Assembly (NCBI GenBank): GCA_025350425.1
Contig: JANXXW010000359.1
Location: forward strand, 1-13,566
Length of the DNA stretch: 13,566 nucleotides
Source of the DNA: Rhodospirillales bacterium
GTDB taxonomy: Bacteria; Pseudomonadota; Alphaproteobacteria; Acetobacterales; Acetobacteraceae
Direction of reading: 5' to 3'
Under the pieces are notes generated by a model. The model was not told where the DNA came from and did no database searches. It was given only the letters and a program-made list of their open reading frames with translations. The stretch's first letter is position 1. Every line of letters begins with the position of its first letter. Below are positions 8,601 to 13,566 of the stretch, one piece after another. The position numbers and the translations under genes are program-made.

Positions 8601-9124
8601 TGCTGGAGGACGCAGTGGCGGAGATGCGGGCCGAGAAAGGCCGCCGTCGCAACGACGACCGTGACTGGACGCCGAACATCGGCCTCGGCTTGCCGGTGCT
8701 CATTCCCGAGACCTACGTGCGCGAGCTCCCGGTGCGGCTCGGCCTGTATCGCCGCATCGGCGCCTTGGGCACGGACGGCGAGACCCAGGCCATGGCCGCC
8801 GAATTGGTCGATCGGTTTGGGCCGTTGCCAGAAGAGGTCGAGAACCTGCTGCAGGTCGTGGCGCTGAAGCGACTATGCCGCGAATCAGGCGTGGAAAAGC
8901 TGGAAGCCGGGCCGAAGGGCATGGTGATCGGCTTCCGGGGCAACGTGTTCCGCAACCCGGCTGGGCTGGTGACGTGGCTGGGTAAGCGGGGAGGGGCCCT
9001 CAAGCTGCGCCCTGACCATAAGCTTGCCCTCATTGGCGAGATGGGGGTGGCGCAGCGGCTTAAGACGGCGCGGGATCTGGTGCAGAACCTCAACCGGATC
9101 GCGTTGCAGGCGGAGGCGGCCTAG
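5678..9124 (+). CDS. mfd: Transcription-repair coupling factor Mfd
   Basis: ATP-dependent translocase that removes RNA polymerase stalled at DNA damage and recruits UvrA for nucleotide excision repair. The start at ATG 5678 overlaps the sdhE stop and gives 1148 residues, the usual length; an open frame continues 31 codons upstream but only inside sdhE. The N-terminal UvrB-homology part includes FPAWDCMPYDRVSPN. The RNA-polymerase-interacting domain begins near residue 477 with EGDLVVHQDHGIARY. The motor has Walker A GDVGFGKT (625-632), DEEQ box (726-729), TATPIPRT (752-759) and QLRGRVGRG (895-903), then HDLDIRGAGNLLGDEQSGH, the RecG/Mfd-shared region. The C-terminal regulatory domain is from about 990 on. 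No frameshift or missing motif is seen. Its end is 7 bases from the end of the convergent DsbA-family gene, with no hairpin between. Confidence 0.97.
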   Translation: MTLATVYGAPEGWDAVLLARRGHEHKGPLLHAARDDSRMARLAEALAFFAPEAEVLRFPAWDCMPYDRVSPNAALVSERISTLARLLEPTDRPRIVLTTINALVQRVPPRHVFQGTSRPIVSGGTIKPEELARFLEGNGYVRAGTVMEPGEYAMRGGIIDLFPAGSADPVRLDLFGDQIESIRSFDTSTQRSGAKLDRFVLRPVSEVSLDTQGVTRFREGWRELFGPKSTEDPVYLSISDGRRHPGMEHWVPLFHDKMATLLDYLPGSSISLDHQDQEVLSARLEMIADHFTARKAPPRDGEVPYRPLPPDLLYLDRAGWDAMLGRNPLFIFSPFAQADGAVGIDGGGRPGPVFAQRGTQVQPGSNVFTQLHMQAGRWAAEKRRVILAAWTRGSRERLGNLAREHDFKTVALDSWADRGKLETGVIGLMTLGLERGFVAEKFAIVSEQDLLGERISRPARRRKRADQFIAEATEIAEGDLVVHQDHGIARYDGLVTLKVTGAPHDCLRLLYDGNDKLFLPVENIEMLSRFGSESGGVGLDKLGGVGWQNRKAKMKQRIRDMAGELIRTAAARRLREAESMAPAEGEWDEFCARFPFAETEDQTRAIADVLEDMASGRPMDRLICGDVGFGKTEVALRAAFVAALSGAQVAVVVPTTLLARQHFRTFSARFEGLPIKVAQLSRMVTAKDAIEVRRGVADGSINIVVGTHALLSKLVGFDNLGLVVVDEEQHFGVSHKEKLKSLKADVHVLTLTATPIPRTLQLALTGVREMSLIATPPVDRLAVRTFIMPFDAVVIREAIQRERFRGGQVFCVVPRIEDMARMGERLREIVPEARTVEAHGRLAPTELERVMTEFGDGKYDVLLSTNIVESGLDMPAVNTLIIHRADMFGLGQLYQLRGRVGRGKQRGYAYLTWPQSHRISAAAEKRLTVMQTLDSLGAGFTLASHDLDIRGAGNLLGDEQSGHIREVGIELYQQMLEDAVAEMRAEKGRRRNDDRDWTPNIGLGLPVLIPETYVRELPVRLGLYRRIGALGTDGETQAMAAELVDRFGPLPEEVENLLQVVALKRLCRESGVEKLEAGPKGMVIGFRGNVFRNPAGLVTWLGKRGGALKLRPDHKLALIGEMGVAQRLKTARDLVQNLNRIALQAEAA

Positions 9125-9131
9125 ACCCCGG

Positions 9132-9800
9132 TCACTCCTCCATCGCCTCGACCACCGCCACGTCCAGCAATCGCTCGATCACCTCAGGCTCTTGCGCGCC
9201 GGCGATGGCGTTGCGGCTGCCAATGACAAAGCAGGGCACACCGTTGATGCCCAGCCGGTGTGCGCGGAGGTTCTCGCCGTGGACCATCTCCACCTCGGCG
9301 TCGCTTAACAGGAAGGCCTGTGCCGCCGCGCCGTTCAGCCCGCAGGCGAATGCCACCGCCACCAGGACCGAAAGTTCACCGATGTCCCGACCGTCGGTGA
9401 AATGGGCGGAAAACAATGCTTCCACCATCTCGGCGCCGCGTCCGAAACCCGTGGCCCAGCGCACCAGCCGATGCGCGTCCACCGAGGATGGGGTGCGGCG
9501 GATACGATCGAAGCGAAAGAACAGGCCCTCCGCCTCGCCGATTTCGGTGATCGAGCTGTATAGCCTGCGCGCCCGCTCCTCGCCGCCGAACTTCCGCACT
9601 ACGTAGTCCGCACGCGGCATTCCGGCGCGCGGCATGTCAGGGTTCAGCAGGAACGGACGCCATGTGATGCTGAACAGCAGGTCCGGCCGTCGCCGCAAGG
9701 TTCTCAGCAATCGGCGTTGGCCCAGGAAGCACCATGGGCACACGAGGTCATGCACCACCTCGATCGAGAGCCGGGCTTTGGGTGGGACAAGGGCGTTCAT
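9132..9800 (-). CDS. DsbA-family oxidoreductase, FrnE-like
   Basis: Thioredoxin-fold protein of 222 residues in the FrnE / 2-hydroxychromene-2-carboxylate isomerase branch of the DsbA family. The active-site pair is CPWC (C21-C24) in HDLVCPWCFLGQRRL; the helical insert follows at about 60-180, and the cis-proline loop is GINGVPCFVIG with Pro189, then AIAGAQEPEVIERLL as in FrnE-type proteins. There is no signal peptide, so it should act in the cytoplasm, unlike periplasmic DsbA. Likely roles are thiol-disulfide exchange or a glutathione-linked isomerisation; substrate unknown. A third Cys, C190, directly follows the cis-proline. The ATG at 9800 lacks an obvious ribosome binding site. It stands alone, 68 bases downstream of the LysR gene on the same strand, and could share its transcript. 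Confidence 0.85.
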   Translation of the reverse strand: MNALVPPKARLSIEVVHDLVCPWCFLGQRRLLRTLRRRPDLLFSITWRPFLLNPDMPRAGMPRADYVVRKFGGEERARRLYSSITEIGEAEGLFFRFDRIRRTPSSVDAHRLVRWATGFGRGAEMVEALFSAHFTDGRDIGELSVLVAVAFACGLNGAAAQAFLLSDAEVEMVHGENLRAHRLGINGVPCFVIGSRNAIAGAQEPEVIERLLDVAVVEAMEE

Positions 9801-9806
9801 CTAGGC

Positions 9807-9819
9807 CGATGCGACATCG
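9807..9819. promoter_or_regulatory. Short palindrome upstream of the FrnE-like gene
   Basis: CGATG and CATCG form a perfect inverted repeat around CGA, ending 6 bases upstream of the start codon of the FrnE-like gene at 9800. It could be an operator or a small hairpin near the ribosome entry site. Five-base arms arise often by chance in GC-rich DNA, so this is weak. Confidence 0.2.
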
Positions 9820-9868
9820 CTCATGACAGCCACAAGTATCGCAACCAGAGACGGGCTGGCGCAAGCCA

Positions 9869-10780
9869 TCAACGTGTCGGTTCCGCCAGCACCGGGTCGT
9901 GCTTGAACTCCTCCACCAGAAAATCGACCACGGCCCGGGTGCGTGGGGCCAGGAAGCGGCGGGATGGATATACTGCCGAGATCGGGAATTGGCGTGGCTG
10001 CCAGTTTTGCAGGATCGGGCGTACCAGCCCGCCGCGCACGGCCTCGCGCATCATCCACAACGGCACCAGGGCGATGCCTTGGCCGGCGATCACGGCGGCC
10101 AGCACCGAATCGATGTGGTTGCTGCGGAAACGGCCGGCGACATGGACCGTGATCGGGCCTTCCGGCCCGCTCAGTTGCCACTCGCCAGGACGCTGGGAGC
10201 GGGTGAACACGATGCATTGATGGTCGGCCAGCTCGCTGGGGTGAGCGGGTTCGCCGTACTGCTCCAGATACGCGACCGATGCGACCGGGACGGTCGAGAC
10301 GGTGCCAAGCCGCCGAGCCACCAGAGTGACGTCGGTGATGTCGCCCGCACGGATCGCGACATCCAGGCCTTCCTGGATCAGGTCGCTCACGTTGTCGCTA
10401 ACCACCAGTTCGACGGACAGCCCGGGGTAGCGTGCCAGCATGCTGCCCAGATGCGGGACGATGTAGGTGCGGCCGAACACCGAGGGACAGCCGAGCCTCA
10501 CGAGGCCGGACGGGGAGCCGCGCCGCTGGTCGATCACGGCCTCGGCCTCCTCGACCGCCTCGACCACTAGGCGCGCGTGATTGAGGAGATCGCGACCGTC
10601 CTCTGTCATCGTCAGACTGCGGGTGCTCCGTTGGATGAGGCGAACGCCGAGGTGACCCTCCAGGGCGGCGAGCTGGCGCGAGATTGCGGGCTGGGTGGCG
10701 CCGGTCTCGCGCGCCACCGCCGAGAGGCTGCCCAGTTCGGTGATGCGGATGAAGCTGCGAAAGGCGGCGAGAAGGTCCAA
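9869..10780 (-). CDS. LysR-family transcriptional regulator
   Basis: DNA-binding regulator of 303 residues, the usual LysR length. Residues 1-60 are the winged helix-turn-helix, with the classic pattern GSLSAVARETGATQPAISRQ then LEGHLGVRLIQRSTRSLTMT. A linker helix follows and then the two-lobed effector-binding domain from about residue 92 (LVRLGCPSVFGRTYIVPHL), including DVAIRAGDI and AVIAGQGIALVPLWM. The style is that of the CrgA-like branch; it is not a CysB. The start is TTG at 10780: no ATG or GTG lies upstream in frame before the stop at 10820-10822. The gene faces away from the sulfite reductase gene, the usual arrangement for a LysR regulator and a target, but a link to sulfur metabolism is only inferred from position. 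The effector is unknown. Confidence 0.92.
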   Translation of the reverse strand: MDLLAAFRSFIRITELGSLSAVARETGATQPAISRQLAALEGHLGVRLIQRSTRSLTMTEDGRDLLNHARLVVEAVEEAEAVIDQRRGSPSGLVRLGCPSVFGRTYIVPHLGSMLARYPGLSVELVVSDNVSDLIQEGLDVAIRAGDITDVTLVARRLGTVSTVPVASVAYLEQYGEPAHPSELADHQCIVFTRSQRPGEWQLSGPEGPITVHVAGRFRSNHIDSVLAAVIAGQGIALVPLWMMREAVRGGLVRPILQNWQPRQFPISAVYPSRRFLAPRTRAVVDFLVEEFKHDPVLAEPTR

Positions 10781-10932
10781 GTCTAGTGCACCCGTGTTTG
10801 CGTCCAGCGTGGATTTAAGCTACCCGCCGGTCTGATGTGCACTTCACGCGTGGAATTAGTAAAAATACATCGCGACATCGTGTGACTCACTACCTAACTA
10901 AGATAAAGCGGTTTAACGGTTTGGAGCGGTCG
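10781..10932. promoter_or_regulatory. Divergent control region, lysR / cysI
   Basis: This gap between divergent starts is AT-rich for the window (24 G or C of 60 at 10861-10920), as expected for promoters. It holds two GTGCAC palindromes 51 bases apart (10786-10791 and 10837-10842), a direct repeat ACATCG (10867-10872 and 10875-10880) and the odd palindrome GTGACTCAC (10882-10890). These are candidate regulator sites. I could not assign convincing -35/-10 pairs for either gene. GGAG at 10923-10926, six bases before ATG 10933, is a good ribosome binding site and fixes the cysI start. Confidence 0.4.
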
Positions 10933-12636
10933 ATGGACGGTGGAGTACGGTTGCCCGGTGCGGAAGCGAAAAAGCTTTCGGCGGTCGAAGGTCTGAAGGC
11001 GGGAAGCCACAGGTTGCGTGGCCGGCTTGCCGAAGAATTGGCGGAAGGCGGCACGCAGGTCAGCGAGGACGCATACAACCTGCTGAAGTTCCACGGCAGT
11101 TACGAACAGTATGACCGCGAGACCGCGACCGCCCGCAAGCAGGCCGGCCAGGAGAAGGACTATTCTTTCATGGTCCGCGTGCGGATGCCCGGCGGCCGGC
11201 TGACCGCTGCGCAATATCTCGCTCTCGACGCGCTCTCAGATCGCTACGGAACCACCGGTTTGCGGCTGACCACGCGCCAGGGAGTGCAGTTCCACGGCAT
11301 CCCCAAGGGCGACCTCAAGCCTGCCATCGCTGACATCAACGCGACGCTCCTTACTACACAAGCTGCCTGCGGCGATGTGGTCCGTAACGTCATGACCACT
11401 CCCGCCCCGATCCGCGACACGCTCCACGGACAATTGGATGCCGCCGCGCGGATGCTAAGCAGCGCGTTGCTGCCGGCCAGCCGGGCCTATCATCAGATTT
11501 TCCTGGACGAGGAATCTGGTTCCACGGACGAGGTGGAACCGCTCTATGGCGCCACTTATCTGCCGAGAAAGTTCAAGATCGGGCTCGCCGCGCCTACCGA
11601 CAACACCCCCGACGTGCTCACCAACGACCTCGGCTTTTTCGCCATCTGTGATGAGTCAGGCGCGATCTCGCACTATAACGTGGCGGTCGGCGGTGGATTA
11701 GGTATGACGCATAACAATGCGCGAACCTTTCCCCGGCTGGCAGACATCGTCGGTTCGGTGCCGGCGGCTGATCTCATCAAAGTTACCGAGGCCGTAATCA
11801 GCCTGCAACGAGACAACGGCGACCGCGGCGACCGGCGGCGCGCACGGCTGAAGTATGTTGTGGAGGATCGCGGGGTCGATTGGACGCGCGAGACCATCGG
11901 CAGTTATTTCGGTCGCCCGCTCGACCCGGCGTTGCCAATGACACCGATTGCGGTGCCTGATCTGCTTGGCTGGCACGAGCAGGGGAATGGTCTGGGTTGG
12001 ATCGGCGTGCCGATACCCTCGGGCCGGATCGACGGCGCCGTGCGGGTCGCTTTGCGCGAGATCGTGGAGCGCTTCGCGTCGGACCCCATCGTGACCCCGC
12101 AGCAGGATATCCTGCTCAGCGACGTCGCACCCGCCGATCGCGCGCCGATCGAGGCCATCCTACGCGCCCATGGCGTGGCTCTTGCGGATGACCTCACGCC
12201 GATTTCCCGCTGGACGCTGGCTTGCCCGGCGTTGCCGACCTGCGGGCTGGCGCTTACCGAGGCCGAGCGCGTGCGGGAGCCTTTGATCGCCAAGTTCGAG
12301 TCGGTGCTGGCCAGCCACGGGCTGTCCCAGGAGCGGATCAGCCTCCGCATCACGGGATGTCCCAATGGCTGCGTGCGCCCCTATGCCGGCGAAATTGGCC
12401 TGGTGGGTCGCGTCCCCGGCGCCTACGCCATCTACCTCGGCGGAGATTTTGCGGGGACCCGGCTGTCGTTCCAGTTGCTTGATCGCGTGAAGGTGGTCGA
12501 CTTCGATGCGATCTTTGGTCCCATCCTGGGTGCTTTCGCGACCGATCGCGTTCCTGGCGAAGAGTTTGGCGATTATTGTGCACGTATCGGCCGCGCAGGG
12601 TTGCTGAGTTTGGCTGGCCGGGCGGAGGCCGCCTAG
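10933..12636 (+). CDS. cysI: Sulfite reductase hemoprotein (CysI-type)
   Basis: Siroheme and [4Fe-4S] enzyme reducing sulfite to sulfide with six electrons, for cysteine synthesis. The protein has 567 residues, near the E. coli CysI length of 570. The four cluster cysteines are present in the expected pattern: C431 and C437 in CPALPTCGLAL, C476 and C480 in TGCPNGCVRPY, the last bridging to siroheme. The N-terminal part has YNLLKFHGSYEQYDRE, LRLTTRQGVQFHGI and the basic residues expected around the active site. ATG 10933 has a GGAG site six bases upstream; an open frame from GTG 10837 would add 32 residues not typical of the family. No CysJ flavoprotein, CysH or siroheme synthase gene is adjacent, so the electron donor is not shown here. 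A nitrite reductase is less likely given the CysI-like length and spacing. Confidence 0.93.
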   Translation: MDGGVRLPGAEAKKLSAVEGLKAGSHRLRGRLAEELAEGGTQVSEDAYNLLKFHGSYEQYDRETATARKQAGQEKDYSFMVRVRMPGGRLTAAQYLALDALSDRYGTTGLRLTTRQGVQFHGIPKGDLKPAIADINATLLTTQAACGDVVRNVMTTPAPIRDTLHGQLDAAARMLSSALLPASRAYHQIFLDEESGSTDEVEPLYGATYLPRKFKIGLAAPTDNTPDVLTNDLGFFAICDESGAISHYNVAVGGGLGMTHNNARTFPRLADIVGSVPAADLIKVTEAVISLQRDNGDRGDRRRARLKYVVEDRGVDWTRETIGSYFGRPLDPALPMTPIAVPDLLGWHEQGNGLGWIGVPIPSGRIDGAVRVALREIVERFASDPIVTPQQDILLSDVAPADRAPIEAILRAHGVALADDLTPISRWTLACPALPTCGLALTEAERVREPLIAKFESVLASHGLSQERISLRITGCPNGCVRPYAGEIGLVGRVPGAYAIYLGGDFAGTRLSFQLLDRVKVVDFDAIFGPILGAFATDRVPGEEFGDYCARIGRAGLLSLAGRAEAA

Positions 12637-12642
12637 TTTATT
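12621..12642 (+). terminator. Weak hairpin at the end of cysI
   Basis: GGCGG (12621-12625) and CCGCC (12629-12633) can pair around a three-base loop, then the stop codon TAG and a short T-rich run TTTATT follow. The stem is short and lies inside the last codons, so a role in termination is doubtful. Nothing better separates cysI from the pstS promoter. Confidence 0.2.
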
Positions 12643-12653
12643 CCTTGAATTGA

Positions 12654-12682
12654 CTGTCATCGAAGCTTCATCGAACTGCAAT
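12654..12682 (+). promoter_or_regulatory. Pho box (PhoB binding site) upstream of pstS
   Basis: Three seven-base half-sites repeat at exactly 11-base steps: CTGTCAT (12654-12660), GCTTCAT (12665-12671) and CTGCAAT (12676-12682), each separated by the same spacer CGAA. The first matches the Pho-box half-site CTGTCAT perfectly; the second keeps TCAT and the third keeps five of seven bases. One-turn spacing is how PhoB dimers bind in tandem. The start of pstS is 62 bases downstream, so phosphate-starvation induction through PhoB is expected. A possible -10, AATAGT (12680-12685), overlaps the third half-site, so the exact promoter is uncertain. Confidence 0.7.
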
Positions 12683-12744
12683 AGTGAGGTCTTTGCCCCC
12701 GATTAGGTTCCGCCGGGCCAACAAAGCCTCAAGAGGAAGATTCG

Positions 12745-13566
12745 ATGAAGATCGCCATAGCGGCGCTGGCCACATTCATGGCCGGCGCCATCACCGTTGC
12801 AAACGCCCAACAGATTACTGGCGCTGGTTCGAGCTTCGGCGCACCGATCTACGGTAAGTGGGGCGAAGCCGCTGCCACCGATATCGGGGTCAAGCTGAAC
12901 TACCAGGCGATTGGCTCGGGTGGCGGCATCAATCAGATCAACAACCGCACCGTCGATTTCGGCGCGTCCGACATGCCGGTTTTGGCAACAGACCTCGCGT
13001 CGCACAAGCTGATCCAGTTTCCGACCGTCATCGGCGGCGTGGTCATCATCGTCAACATTCCTGACGTAAAGCCCAACGAGTTGAAGCTGAGTGGCGAATT
13101 GCTGTCCGAGATCTACCTCAGCAACATCACCAAGTGGAACGATCCCAAACTGGCCGAGATGAACCCAGGCGTGAAGTTGCCATCGCTGGCCATCGCGCCG
13201 GTCTATCGCGCCGATGGCTCGGGTACCACGTTTGTGTTCACCGACTATCTTTCGATGGTGAGCGCCGATTGGAAATCCAAGGTCGGATCAGCCACCAGCG
13301 TTAAATGGGCGGCCGGCAACGGCGCCAAGGGCAGCGACGGCGTTGCCGCGACGGTCCGCCAGGTCAAGGGCGGCATCGGTTATGTCGAGAGCGCCTACGC
13401 CGAGCAAAACAAGCTGACCACAACCATAATGCGGAACAAGGCTGGTGCGTTCGTGGCACCGACCATGGAAAGCTTTGCCGCCGCCGCCGCGAATGCTGAT
13501 TGGTCCAAGGTGCAGAACTTCGCGATCGACCTGAACGACCAGCCCGGCGAGAAAAGCTGGCCGATC
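12745..13566 (+). CDS. pstS: Phosphate ABC transporter binding protein PstS (partial)
   Basis: Periplasmic receptor that delivers inorganic phosphate to the PstCAB importer. The reading frame runs open to the window end: 274 codons seen, with about 70 expected beyond. Residues 1-21 form a signal peptide (Lys2, hydrophobic core, cleavage after ANA). Phosphate-binding residues known from E. coli PstS are all matched with a constant offset of 20: S30 and F31 in TGAGSSF, S58 in IGSGGG, D76 in DFGASD, and R155, S159, G160, T161 in RADGSGTT; the usual Thr at the first position is Ser. AGGA at 12734-12737, seven bases before ATG 12745, is the ribosome binding site. The upstream Pho box fits PhoB control. 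PstC, PstA, PstB and PhoU probably follow outside the window. Confidence 0.96.
   Translation, partial: MKIAIAALATFMAGAITVANAQQITGAGSSFGAPIYGKWGEAAATDIGVKLNYQAIGSGGGINQINNRTVDFGASDMPVLATDLASHKLIQFPTVIGGVVIIVNIPDVKPNELKLSGELLSEIYLSNITKWNDPKLAEMNPGVKLPSLAIAPVYRADGSGTTFVFTDYLSMVSADWKSKVGSATSVKWAAGNGAKGSDGVAATVRQVKGGIGYVESAYAEQNKLTTTIMRNKAGAFVAPTMESFAAAAANADWSKVQNFAIDLNDQPGEKSWPI

Noticed and set aside
9125..9131. Terminator between the convergent mfd and FrnE-like genes
   Set aside because: Only seven bases separate the stops and no stem with a T run is visible around them.
9820..9868. Promoter for the FrnE-like gene (TTGCGC with GATACT, read on the minus strand)
   Set aside because: The -35 matches only three of six bases; not strong enough to annotate.
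10837..10932. GTG start at 10837 for CysI
   Set aside because: It would add 32 basic, non-family residues; ATG 10933 has a GGAG site at the right distance.
1..13566. tRNA, rRNA, CRISPR or riboswitch
   Set aside because: No tandem spaced repeats, cloverleaf-like segments or long structured leaders were found; nearly all DNA is accounted for by coding sequence.

Overview
The window looks like chromosomal DNA from a high-GC alphaproteobacterium, probably of the Rhodospirillales/Acetobacterales type. The reasons are GC-rich coding DNA, recG and sdhE-mfd lying back to back, and a glycosyltransferase with N-terminal repeats and a C-terminal appendage of a style I associate with that group. The taxonomic guess is from memory of protein style, not a search. 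No RNA gene, CRISPR array, integrase or intact insertion sequence was seen.

Layout. (1) Bases 1-336 hold an unrecognised, lower-GC stretch followed by the last 40 or so residues of an acyl-CoA dehydrogenase, a gene remnant. (2) Bases 299-5360, minus strand, are a tightly overlapping run: recG (branch-migration helicase), then a 648-residue GT4-type glycosyltransferase, then a 354-residue GT-A-type glycosyltransferase. The first junction is an ATGA overlap and the second an overlap of 4 to 16 bases. (3) Bases 5354-9124, plus strand, hold sdhE (flavin-attachment factor for succinate dehydrogenase) and mfd (transcription-repair coupling factor), also joined by an ATGA overlap. A plausible promoter overlaps the start of recG and would give sdhE almost no leader. 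(4) Bases 9132-10780, minus strand, hold a FrnE-like DsbA-family protein and a LysR-type regulator. (5) Bases 10933-12636, plus strand, encode the sulfite reductase hemoprotein (CysI type), facing away from the LysR gene across an AT-rich 152-base gap. (6) From 12745 the phosphate-binding protein gene pstS begins and runs off the window end; it is preceded by three 11-base-phased Pho-box half-sites.

How the genes work together. RecG and Mfd are both DNA-repair translocases with related motor domains and flank sdhE; the two glycosyltransferases appear to be hitch-hikers on the recG transcript. The right half carries nutrient functions (sulfite reduction, phosphate uptake) with their own control regions. 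I did not find a clear new multi-gene system. The points most worth a second look are the recG-linked glycosyltransferase pair, the cysteine cluster in the larger one, the triple Pho box, the near-leaderless sdhE promoter and the acyl-CoA dehydrogenase remnant with its overlapping convergent gene.
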